From contig NZ_BONX01000023.1 of NCBI RefSeq assembly GCF_016862935.1, forward strand, positions 310,001-374,000: a DNA stretch of 64,000 nt. Reading direction: 5' to 3'. A program made the translations under genes and the position numbers. Within the stretch, counting starts at the first letter, position 1. The number at the start of each line of letters is the position of its first letter. This stretch comes from Plantactinospora mayteni (GTDB lineage: Bacteria > Actinomycetota > Actinomycetes > Mycobacteriales > Micromonosporaceae). The notes beneath the pieces were generated by a model. That model ran no database searches, had not been told where the DNA came from, and saw nothing but the letters and a program-made list of their open reading frames with translations. Shown here piece by piece: positions 27,086-34,658 of this stretch.

Positions 27086-28477
27086 GTGACACATGAGCCG
27101 CCCCGCCGCAGGCACCCCTTGATCAACGGCCGGAGGGTCCGGGTCTGGGACCTGCTCGACGCCGGCATGCTGGATCCGGAGCAGGTCATATCCTATCGAC
27201 CTCCATATTCAGACCTCGCGCACGAGGCCGTGATCACCAAGCGGGGACGGATCAAGCTCGCCGACGGTCGTGAGTTCAATACGCCGTCCGGAGCCGCCAA
27301 AGCAGTCAACTCCGGCCGAAACGTTCACGGGTGGTACGCCTGGCGCCTCGATACGGACGGGCCGTTCCTGCACGAGCTACGGCGGTTACTGCTGCAAGCC
27401 GTCGCCGACGAGCCATCAGGCACGGACGAACCTGAAGATGCGGTCGTTCGGGAGGCTGTACGCCGGCGGTTCGACATGCTGAACGAGGCTTCCCGGCGGG
27501 CCGAGGTCGGCGATCCGATGAGCCTGACCGTACGGGAACTCATCCGGCTCTGGGGCTTCGAGGAGCGGGACCGCGACACGAGCCAGCAGATCGATGCTGA
27601 CCTGGCCAATCATGGTCTTGTCACCGTGCCGGACTTCCGCGCGGTCACTCTCGACCGCACTGTCACGCTGGTGCCCCTGCCGGCTCCGGGTGACGAGAGC
27701 CGCAGCGGTGTGCCCGTCGGTCATGACTCAAGCACGCTCCAGGCAGAGCTGACCGACGAGGCTTCGGCCGACATCGGAGTGACCCTAGGCAACCTCCTTT
27801 CCAATGACGAACCGCTGGTCTCCGTCTCACCCTCGGCCTCCTTGCAGGAGGTCATCACCATCATGCTGCTGAACGACTTCTCCCAGCTCGCCGTGCTCGC
27901 GGCACCGGACGAGCTGTACGGCGCGGTGAGCTGGAAGTCGATCGCACAGGCCCAGCATGCCGACCGGGATGCATCCCTGAGCACGATGATCACGCCCGCC
28001 AAGGTGTTCGACTACGACGTGCGCCTGCTCGATGCGATAGCCGACCTGCGGCGGGAGGAGTTCGTCTTCGTCCGGGATTTTGATGGCAAGATCACCGGGA
28101 TCATCACGGCAGCGGATGTTGTACAGAAGTACGACGAGACAGCCGCACCGTTCCTGTTGATCGGCGAGATCGACCAGGAGTTGCGCCGCCTGATCCAGAA
28201 CACCTTCGACCTGGAGACAGCCCAGCAGGCCTGTGCGGGTAAGAACCTGAAATCATTCGACCACATGACCATGGGCCAGTACCAGTCCGTCATAAGCGAC
28301 CCTGAGTGCTGGCAGATCCTCGGGTGGCCCCTCGACCGGATCGTCTTCATCAAGCGACTCGACCAAATACGGCACATCCGCAACAAGGTGATGCACTTCA
28401 ATCCGGACCCGGTCAAGCCAACCGACGTGCATCGGCTCCGGTACTTTCTGGACCTGATCCGCACCTTCAACACCTGA
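27086..28477 (+). CDS. RAMA-CBS-HEPN multidomain protein
   Basis: 463 residues from a GTG at 27086, which has GGAG nine bases upstream; an ATG at 26990 in the same frame lacks a ribosome site. Residues about 15-95 (RVRVWDLLDAGMLDPEQV, RIKLADGREFNTPSGAAKAV, GWYAWRL) match the RAMA domain, a module tied to DNA modification. Residues about 230-365 hold two CBS motifs (SASLQEVITIMLLNDFSQLA; ITGIITAADVVQKY), which bind adenine nucleotides. The C-terminal 100 residues end with IRHIRNKVMHF, an R-x4-H motif of HEPN ribonucleases of the Swt1/abortive-infection type. It follows the ATPase pair on the same strand, 103 bases on. A modified-DNA or nucleotide-triggered RNase is the inferred role. Confidence 0.7.
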   Translation: MTHEPPRRRHPLINGRRVRVWDLLDAGMLDPEQVISYRPPYSDLAHEAVITKRGRIKLADGREFNTPSGAAKAVNSGRNVHGWYAWRLDTDGPFLHELRRLLLQAVADEPSGTDEPEDAVVREAVRRRFDMLNEASRRAEVGDPMSLTVRELIRLWGFEERDRDTSQQIDADLANHGLVTVPDFRAVTLDRTVTLVPLPAPGDESRSGVPVGHDSSTLQAELTDEASADIGVTLGNLLSNDEPLVSVSPSASLQEVITIMLLNDFSQLAVLAAPDELYGAVSWKSIAQAQHADRDASLSTMITPAKVFDYDVRLLDAIADLRREEFVFVRDFDGKITGIITAADVVQKYDETAAPFLLIGEIDQELRRLIQNTFDLETAQQACAGKNLKSFDHMTMGQYQSVISDPECWQILGWPLDRIVFIKRLDQIRHIRNKVMHFNPDPVKPTDVHRLRYFLDLIRTFNT

Positions 28478-28502
28478 CCGGGCGACGCCCCCGGGCGCCT
28501 GC

Positions 28503-29078
28503 TCATCCGATCGGGGCCCGCTCCGAGGCGAGCCGGGCGAGCACGTCGACTGCTTCGCGGGCCGAGTAGTTCGACAGCCACATGCTCACCGTGAACGTCC
28601 AGCGCCTGACCTCCCGCCCATCGGGCGGGCGCAGCGTGGCCGGCAGGTCCTTGACCCGGACCACCAGGGTCCAGGGGCCGCCGGAGATACCCACACGACT
28701 GGTCTGGATCGCGAAGATCGACTCGATGTGGTTCCACGGCACCCGGAGCGCGAAGGCATCCGTACCGCTGCGACTGCGGGCCCGCACCCAGACCCCGCCC
28801 GGGTCGGCGGCGAGCCAGACCCCGGTCACCCTGGACACGACGCGGACCATCGCGAAGAGCACCACGATCAGAAAGGGCAGGACCAGCACCAGCAGCGTCC
28901 ACGGCACCCCCGAGGGGTTGATGGCGGCGATGCACAGTGGCGACAGGACACCCAGCCACACGACGGGTTGAAGCGCCAGCACCCACACGAGCGCCCTGCG
29001 ACGTAGGACGAACGGCTGTCCCTCGTCCGGAATGCTCGGCGCGCTCCGGACGATCCGATCGTCAGCCATGGATTCCAT
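28503..29078 (-). CDS. Two-TM membrane protein with PH-like domain
   Basis: 191 residues. Two hydrophobic segments, about residues 30-50 and 60-80 (LVWVLALQPVVWLGVL; WTLLVLVLPFLIVVLFAMV), form a hairpin in the membrane. After them is a beta-rich domain (VWVRARSRSGTDAFALRVPW, ISGGPWTLVVRV) of the bacterial PH-like type, facing the cytosol by inference. ATG codons at 29078 and 29069 are both possible. It is convergent with the RAMA-HEPN gene with only 25 bases between stops. Function unknown; the same kind of protein recurs at 54985. Confidence 0.6.
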   Translation of the reverse strand: MESMADDRIVRSAPSIPDEGQPFVLRRRALVWVLALQPVVWLGVLSPLCIAAINPSGVPWTLLVLVLPFLIVVLFAMVRVVSRVTGVWLAADPGGVWVRARSRSGTDAFALRVPWNHIESIFAIQTSRVGISGGPWTLVVRVKDLPATLRPPDGREVRRWTFTVSMWLSNYSAREAVDVLARLASERAPIG

Positions 29079-29301
29079 CGGGACTCAGCATCCCCGATCC
29101 CTCCCGCCATGCCGAGCCAAACGATAGCAGTCAATTTATTGATCAGGTCTGGCCACGCTCCTCAGCCTGCATGACGTCGGAGAACCTGACCCAAAGCGGC
29201 GCCCAGACCACCCCGGTAGGCGTTACAGGCCCCGGGGCCGCCACCCGTCTAGCGCCGCGCGTACGGCGATGTTGCATCCGGATGGCGGCGGAGGCGTTCG
29301 G

Positions 29302-31518
29302 TCAGAGGCCGAGGGCGCCGATGGCGGCGGGAAGGGTGGGTGCGGTGGCGAGCTGGCGTACGTCGGAACGCTCGCGGAGCCACACCCGGCAGGTGACGCC
29401 GTCGTAATGGACGGCGACGGGTTGCCCGGGGTGGTGGCGGGCGAGCCGGCGGAGTAGGGATACGGGGTCGTCGACCGCGATCGGGGTCGGGGTCTGCGGT
29501 ACCGGGATCTGCTTGTCGGGGTTGGCGGGGACGTTGCCGGCGATGGCGAGTTCGAGATATTCGAGGCAGTGCGTGATCGCGGCTTCCGGAGTGGATCGGG
29601 TGGGCGGGTCGGCCGGGGCGGGGAGCTGGCGGGGTGTGTTGACGGTGACGTCCCTGCTCTCGCCCTGGAGAAGGCGGAGGTCGCCGGCATTGCGGATGTG
29701 GTCGACGAGGGTGATCGTGACCGTCAGGCGCAGCCCGAGGACGAGCCGGACCAGGTCGGCCAGGGGTGGCACGTCGGGTCGGCGGGCCAGCACGAAGAGC
29801 CGGCCGCCGGGTCGGCCCCGGGCGGCCCAACGCAGGTACTCGGTCAGCGGGTCGGCGTCGGGCCGGTGCAGGGTTACGGTGCCGTCCCGGAGACTGTGGT
29901 CGAGGTCGCCGCCGCCGTCGAGTTCGACCAGGTCCTCCGGGCGTACCCCGAAGTGGTCGGCCCAGCCGGCGAGCCGGAACTGGTCGGGAAGCTGGTGCAG
30001 CGGCTTGCCGCCGGGGTGGGTTGCCACGTGCGGTGCCCGCACCTGATTGCCGGTCCGCCAGGTCTCATCCCCCGCCGGCCCGGCCCGGCCGTCGCCGGCT
30101 CCGGCACGATCGGCCTGGTGGCCGGCGGGGTCGTCCTGCCAGGCGAATTCACCGGTACGCCAGCCGGACGCGTCGCCGTGCCAGCGGAGGTGTACGACCC
30201 GGCCGGCGAGGTCGGTGATCGTGATGGCCGCCTCGGAGTGGAGTCGGCGGCTGCCCCGGCAGGTGTAGCAGCGCAGCAGTGACGGGCTACGGCCGGAGCC
30301 GGCACACTTCGGGCAGTCGGGGTCGGCGCGGTCGGTGCCGAGTCGACAGTCGCAGCGTCGGAGTCGGCTGTGCGGGTCGCAGTCGGGGCAGTCGACGTAC
30401 GGGATGGGCGAGTCCTGCCACGACGGTGCCGGCGGCTGCCATCCCCGGCGCAGCTTCGTCGCACGCCGGCTGTAGATCTGCCCGGTCGACCACTCGGTGA
30501 GGGTTTCCGTGGTCCCGGCGGTACGCAGGCTGGTGTGCCACCAGCGGCCGTCCCGCCAGATCGCCTGCGCCCCGGCGGTCGGGTCGCCGGTGGCGAGGTC
30601 GAGACAGTCGGCGAGGATCCGCCGTTCGAGCTGGTCCAGGTCGATCGTGGGTGGGTCGGGTGGTGGCTGCCCGATGGTGAGGTGGTGGGCGGGGACGGTC
30701 AGGCCGCGCTCCTCCAGGCCGTCGCAGGCGTCGAGGGTTGTCGTGGTGCTGATCGCGGTGGTCAGGTCGTCGGCGTAGCCCCGGGCCTCGGACGGCACCG
30801 GGCCGCCCGGCACCTCGAAGCGGATCGCCCAGGTCAGCCCGTCGGTGGCGATCAGGCGGCGGGCCTCGACCACCAGGTCCAGGCAGAGCAGATCGGCCAG
30901 CCGGCAGAGCCGGCCCAGCTCGGCCGCCGCCTCCCGGGGCGGCGCGACCGCGGCCCGGCCGAGATAGAGCCGCCACGCGTCGCTGCTCTCCCCGGCGATG
31001 GCCTCGGCCTCCAACACCTCCCGGACCGACGCCGAGTGCTCCGGCCGCCAGGCGCGGGGCAGGAGGACGAGCGGCCCGTCCGGATCACCGGGCTGGCGAA
31101 CATCCGTCCACGAGCCGGCGCCGACACCGACGGCGGCGGCCAGGTCGCGGAGCAGCGGGGCGAGCGGCAGATACCAGCTCCCACCGCCGTCGTCCGGCCA
31201 CGGCGCCGGTTCCACCACCCCGGGTACGACGTTCGCCGAGGCCACCGCCCCGGTGTCCAGATTCGCCATGGTGAGTACGAGTTGGGCGCGGCGCCGCCCG
31301 GTCTGCCCGCAGTCGTGGCAGGGCCGACCGACCGTGCCGACCCCCTGACACTCCAGGCAGTCCTGGTACGCCTCCCCCGCTGGCCGCCGATCCGCGTCGC
31401 TGTCGCCGATGCTTTCGTCGATCAGTAGGCGGTTGCCGCCATAGGTGCAGCGGCACGGGTCGAGGGTGAAGGAGAGGCCGTCACACGATCGGCACTGCAC
31501 TATCGGAGGGCCGGCCAT
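29302..31518 (-). CDS. Zinc-cluster (DnaJ-CR-like) protein of unknown function
   Basis: 738 residues, cytosolic. It has several zinc-knuckle pairs of the CxxCxGxG type seen in the cysteine-rich region of DnaJ: IVQCRSCDGLSF at the start, CLECQGVG and CHDCGQTG near residue 55-75, and a second group near 365-405 (CPDCDPHSR, CDCRLGTD, CPKCAGSG, CYTCRGSRR). No J-domain HPD motif is present. The regions between are acidic and unassigned. The ATG at 31518 overlaps the stop of the DivIVA-like gene upstream (TGATG), so the two are coupled. A scaffold or chaperone-like role is possible; nothing in the sequence fixes it. Confidence 0.6.
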   Translation of the reverse strand: MAGPPIVQCRSCDGLSFTLDPCRCTYGGNRLLIDESIGDSDADRRPAGEAYQDCLECQGVGTVGRPCHDCGQTGRRRAQLVLTMANLDTGAVASANVVPGVVEPAPWPDDGGGSWYLPLAPLLRDLAAAVGVGAGSWTDVRQPGDPDGPLVLLPRAWRPEHSASVREVLEAEAIAGESSDAWRLYLGRAAVAPPREAAAELGRLCRLADLLCLDLVVEARRLIATDGLTWAIRFEVPGGPVPSEARGYADDLTTAISTTTTLDACDGLEERGLTVPAHHLTIGQPPPDPPTIDLDQLERRILADCLDLATGDPTAGAQAIWRDGRWWHTSLRTAGTTETLTEWSTGQIYSRRATKLRRGWQPPAPSWQDSPIPYVDCPDCDPHSRLRRCDCRLGTDRADPDCPKCAGSGRSPSLLRCYTCRGSRRLHSEAAITITDLAGRVVHLRWHGDASGWRTGEFAWQDDPAGHQADRAGAGDGRAGPAGDETWRTGNQVRAPHVATHPGGKPLHQLPDQFRLAGWADHFGVRPEDLVELDGGGDLDHSLRDGTVTLHRPDADPLTEYLRWAARGRPGGRLFVLARRPDVPPLADLVRLVLGLRLTVTITLVDHIRNAGDLRLLQGESRDVTVNTPRQLPAPADPPTRSTPEAAITHCLEYLELAIAGNVPANPDKQIPVPQTPTPIAVDDPVSLLRRLARHHPGQPVAVHYDGVTCRVWLRERSDVRQLATAPTLPAAIGALGL

Positions 31519-31832
31519 CAGCGCCTCGCCAACTCGTGCGCCGTCGGCGCCTGCCGGGCCTGCCACCGCCGCAACGCGTCCTTGATCCGGGCGTTCTGCT
31601 CCCGGACGCCGGCCAATTCGGCGTACGCCCTGGCCAGGTCACCGGCGACCTGCTCCAGGAACTCGGTCACCTCGTCCGGATCGACTCCCCGCCGACCGAA
31701 GCCGACCGGGGTGAACCGGCGCAGCCGCACCTGCGACGGCAACAACGGCCGGTACGTCGCCGACCGGTACGCCGAGCCGAGCCGCCGCAGCGACTGCCCC
31801 TCTCGCCCCTCCCGCCGGAGCAGAGCACGCAC
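31518..31832 (-). CDS. Small DivIVA-like coiled-coil protein
   Basis: 104 residues. The central RFTPVGFGRRGVDPDEVTEF followed by a helical run with heptad character (LEQVAGDLARAYAELAG and VREQNARIKDALRRWQA) matches the start of DivIVA/Wag31-type proteins, where the GFGRRGYDPxEVD-like loop contacts membrane or partner. It is much shorter than Wag31 and stops after one coiled coil. GTG start with AAAGG upstream. It is translationally coupled to the zinc-cluster protein, so it may position or oligomerise that protein (inference). Confidence 0.6.
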   Translation of the reverse strand: MRALLRREGREGQSLRRLGSAYRSATYRPLLPSQVRLRRFTPVGFGRRGVDPDEVTEFLEQVAGDLARAYAELAGVREQNARIKDALRRWQARQAPTAHELARR

Positions 31833-32157
31833 AACCTTTCACCAGCCTCTCGGAGAACAGGACGTGGACAGGTGGCCCCGGCCGGAACCTTCGGCTTGCC
31901 CTACCCCAGACCGGGGCCACCCCGCCCCACCGCCGCACGCACGAGCAACACGTACGGCAGCAGGGCGTGACTCAGCAGCCGGGACGGACAACCCGTACAA
32001 GCTGACCGTCCGGCCGGGAGGTGACACCCCAAGTGCCATCCGGAGGCGTCGCGACGAACCTACAATCGGTAGCGGTTGTAGGTCAAGGATTAGGTACAAC
32101 CGGTTGAGGTTGGAGGTGGATCCGTGATCGAATGGGCATGCCATCCGGGGAGTGTGT
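31833..32157. other. Divergent intergenic region with a duplicated segment
   Basis: 325 bases between the DivIVA-like gene and the GntR gene. The part at 31862-31980 is a diverged copy of 32552-32665. On the minus strand the two copies would read SHALLPYVLLVRAAVG and NHALLPYVLPVAGAVG. The part near 32058-32106 holds inverted repeats that look like operators for the GntR gene. Confidence 0.45.
32058..32106. promoter_or_regulatory. Candidate GntR operators
   Basis: An inverted repeat ACCTACAA-N10-TTGTAGGT spans 32058-32083, and a perfect 10-bp palindrome CAACCGGTTG lies at 32097-32106. Both sit 50-100 bases before the GntR gene. They probably overlap its promoter; autoregulation is inferred. 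Confidence 0.55.
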
Positions 32158-32376
32158 ATGCCCAAGCAGCAGTACCAGGTGCTCGCAGACGAGCTACGTC
32201 AGAAGATCGAGTCAGGAGAGTGGCCGCCGGGCACGAAGCTGCCCAGCCGGTCACAGCTCTGCAAGGAGTACGGCGTCTCGGACACCGTGGTCGGCAAGGC
32301 CATGATGATCCTTCGGGCGACCGGACTAACCGAGACGCTTGAGGGCGTCGGCGTATTCGTGGCCGAACGCAAGTAG
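32158..32376 (+). CDS. Minimal GntR-family winged-helix regulator
   Basis: 72 residues containing little but a GntR winged helix: YQVLADELRQKIESGEWPPG, TKLPSRSQLCKEYGVSDTVV, then the wing GLTETLEGVGVFVAE. No effector domain follows, as in the stand-alone GntR-type regulators common near mobile or secondary-metabolism genes of actinomycetes. ATG at 32158 has GGGGAG six bases upstream; a GTG two codons earlier is possible. The upstream inverted repeats suggest self-control and perhaps control of the divergent DivIVA-like/zinc-cluster operon. Confidence 0.85.
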   Translation: MPKQQYQVLADELRQKIESGEWPPGTKLPSRSQLCKEYGVSDTVVGKAMMILRATGLTETLEGVGVFVAERK

Positions 32377-32944
32377 TCAGCAGCGCAACGGTGCCGAAAA
32401 GCGGCAGCAGTGCCGCCGGCCTCGACTTCTTCGAACAGTGGTCCACCGACCACGTTGGCGTAATGCTAGCGTGATCCGTTCCGCACTGGTTCACGTCCGC
32501 AGCCGGATACCAGCAACTCGCAGACGGTCTCACCATCTCTCGACCACTACATGTGGACGGGCGGCCCCGGTACGAATCACCGGCGCGCTCCCCCGAATTA
32601 AGGCCACGCCGGCCCACTGCCCCAGCCACAGGCAGCACGTACGGCAGCAAAGCGTGATTCAGGGCTGGCACGGCCAGCAGGGAGATCACGAGCCGTGTCA
32701 GCAGCGAATGCCCAAAGCCTGTTCAAACTCATCGCAAACGAAGATCTGTCGGAGCAGCAACTTGCCGGCCAGGAAAGGTACGTTCGATTGCGATAGAAGT
32801 AGCCGATCAGCCAGGTCGGCACAACTGGCCCATAAAACGATGATCCCGTCGCCAACCAGTTACTCAACGTGATTATGACTGGCTCACGATATACAAGTTT
32901 ACGGTTACCCGCAGATCGCGGCAGACATCCCATGATGTTTGTTG
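32377..32944. other. Gene-poor, lower-GC stretch
   Basis: 568 bases between the GntR gene and the transposase, clearly less GC-rich than the flanks. I see no convincing gene. It contains the second copy (32552-32665) of the segment found at 31862-31980. It ends at the IS110 element, whose right end is somewhere near 32,920. Decayed accessory DNA is likely. Confidence 0.4.
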
Positions 32945-34180
32945 TCAAGTGGTGGGTTGGGTTTCGGGCCATGCGGTGGTCTCGTCGTAGTTGGTGGCGG
33001 TCTTGAGGCAACCGTGGAGGATGCCGACGAGTCTGTTGGACAGTTGGCGGAGGGCGGCTTGGTGGCCGGTGCCGCGGTCGCGTAGTTGCTGGTAGTAGGC
33101 GCGGGCTCCGGGTGAGGCGCGCATGGCACAGAATGCCCATTGGTGGACGGCGTCGCCGAGGCGACGGTTGCGGGCATAGCGGGCGAGGACGACCCGGCGG
33201 CTTCCGGACGCGCGGGTGATCGGTGAGGTCCCGGCGTAGTTGCGGCGAGCTCGAGCGTCCGTGTAGCGGTCGCGAGCGTCGCCGAACTCACCGAGCAGGC
33301 GGGCGCTGAGGACGGGACCGAGACCGGGCAGGCTGAGGTAGCGGTGCGCGTCCCGGTGCCGGCCAAAATGTTCGGCCATCACCTCACCCAACTCCGCGAT
33401 CTCAATGTTGAGGATGTTGATCAGTTGGACCTGGGTGGAGACGATCGCCGCGTAGGCGTTCTGGACCGGGCCGGGCTGACGCAACTGGTCAGTGCGTAGA
33501 GCCTGCCCGATCGCGGCCGCTCTGCCCTCAAGGTCCCGTCGTCCGGCCCGGCGCAGCGCCGCGATGATCGCGGTGCGGGTCAGCCGCGCGGCTTTGACCG
33601 GGTCAGGTGCCTTATCCAGCAGTTCCAGGGCCTCACCGGAGGTCAGATCGTCGAACGCGTCCAGCGCGGCCGGGAAGAACTCCCGCAGCGCGGACCGCAG
33701 CCGCAGCACCTGACGGGTCCGGTCCCAGATCAGGCTCTGGTGCGCGCGGGCGATCAGCTTCACCGCCTCCGCAGCCGGACTGTCAGCGGCGGCTCGCCGG
33801 TGATGAGCGTGATCCAGCCGCACGATCTCCGCCAGGACGTGCGCGTCACCGGCGTCGGACTTCGCTCCGGACGTCGAATGGCGTTCACGGTAGCGGGCAA
33901 CTGACATCGGGTTGATCGCATAGACCCGGTATCCCGCCGCGAGCAGCGCCTGTACCCACGTGCCGCGATCGGTCTCGATCCCGAACCACACCCTGCCGGC
34001 AGCCTCGCCCGGGTCGAGGTCCGCCCACCCGGCCGGCATGTGCTCGGCGATCAGCGTGTGAAGCCGCTGCATGCCTTCCAGACCCTCCGGCAGCCTCGCC
34101 TTGGCCAGCCGCCGGCCGTCCTCGCCCAGGATCTCGATGTCGTGATGGTCCTCGGCCCAGTCATCTCCTACCCAGATCAT
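32945..34180 (-). CDS. IS110-family transposase (DEDD recombinase)
   Basis: 411 residues. N-terminal DEDD RuvC-like domain: MIWVGDDWAEDHHDIEIL with the first Asp, FGIETDRGTW with the Glu/Asp strand, and SGAKSDAGDAHVLAEIVR with the late acidic pair near residue 110. C-terminal Transposase_20 domain with LSLPGLGPVLSARLLGEFGD and the serine motif YAGTSPITRASGSR. The length is full for the family, and the gene appears intact. ATG at 34180 has GGGGAG six bases upstream; an ATG at 34201 lacks such a site. IS110 enzymes insert using an element-encoded bridge RNA. Confidence 0.95.
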   Translation of the reverse strand: MIWVGDDWAEDHHDIEILGEDGRRLAKARLPEGLEGMQRLHTLIAEHMPAGWADLDPGEAAGRVWFGIETDRGTWVQALLAAGYRVYAINPMSVARYRERHSTSGAKSDAGDAHVLAEIVRLDHAHHRRAAADSPAAEAVKLIARAHQSLIWDRTRQVLRLRSALREFFPAALDAFDDLTSGEALELLDKAPDPVKAARLTRTAIIAALRRAGRRDLEGRAAAIGQALRTDQLRQPGPVQNAYAAIVSTQVQLINILNIEIAELGEVMAEHFGRHRDAHRYLSLPGLGPVLSARLLGEFGDARDRYTDARARRNYAGTSPITRASGSRRVVLARYARNRRLGDAVHQWAFCAMRASPGARAYYQQLRDRGTGHQAALRQLSNRLVGILHGCLKTATNYDETTAWPETQPTT

Positions 34181-34201
34181 CCTCGGCTCCCCTGTGGACA
34201 T

Positions 34202-34430
34202 TAGCGGTCAGCAGCGCGGAGGAGACACCAGCGATCTAATAGTCAAGTGCTCACCGCCACGAGCCGGGGCACGTCATCCCATCAGCTGTCACGTCTCCTC
34301 ACGACCAGCGGGCGCACGGTCTGCCGCAAGACCTCGCAAGGGTCAGATGAGAAGAGTGCTGACCCACCAGCCGCTACCGGAGCCATCCTGCACCAGCAGG
34401 CTGACAGAACCTATTAGATGAGAAGGGCGC
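34202..34430 (-). ncRNA. Candidate IS110 bridge RNA region
   Basis: The non-coding left end upstream of the transposase start is where characterised IS110 elements (IS621) encode the bridge RNA that pairs with target and donor. The stretch contains repeated GATGAGAAG (34345-34355 and 34416-34426) and several short complementary blocks, but I cannot fold it by hand with confidence. Confidence 0.35.
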
Positions 34431-34658
34431 CCGCAGCGTCCAAGCGCGAAGGTCGCTACTCCATGGCCGTGGCGTCGGCAGCCGCGCTTCGGAGCGGATT
34501 GTCGTACTGGGACGGCGATAAGGCCGTCTTATTCAGGCGTCGCTGCTCCGATCAGCGCGCTCTAACGTTGAGACTTCACCGTAAGTCATAGAGCACAAGC
34601 AGAGCAGGGGCCGAATTTTGACTCGGAGACCTATCCGTTCAAGCTCGGACGGCACTCG
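34431..34658. other. Intergenic spacer beside the IS element
   Basis: 228 bases between the estimated left end of the IS110 element and the end of the AbiJ-like gene; no gene or clear signal seen. Composition is mixed, with an AT-rich patch just after the AbiJ-like stop. Confidence 0.3.

Larger units (their letters stand above)
32920..34430 (-). mobile_element. IS110-family insertion sequence (approximate limits)
   Basis: One transposase gene with flanking non-coding ends. IS110 elements generally lack clear terminal inverted repeats, and none is seen, so the limits are estimates. On the right, a small hairpin ACATC-CCAT-GATGT (32925-32938) follows the stop. On the left, about 230 bases of non-coding DNA precede the start, the position where IS110 elements encode their bridge RNA. 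It lies between the GntR gene and the end of the AbiJ-like gene and may have helped assemble the island. Confidence 0.7.

Noticed and set aside
32090-32689. 199-codon minus-strand frame beginning MISLLAVPALNHALLP
   Set aside because: No ribosome site or family match and it runs across the GntR gene; only its first 25 residues resemble the duplicated segment noted in the findings.
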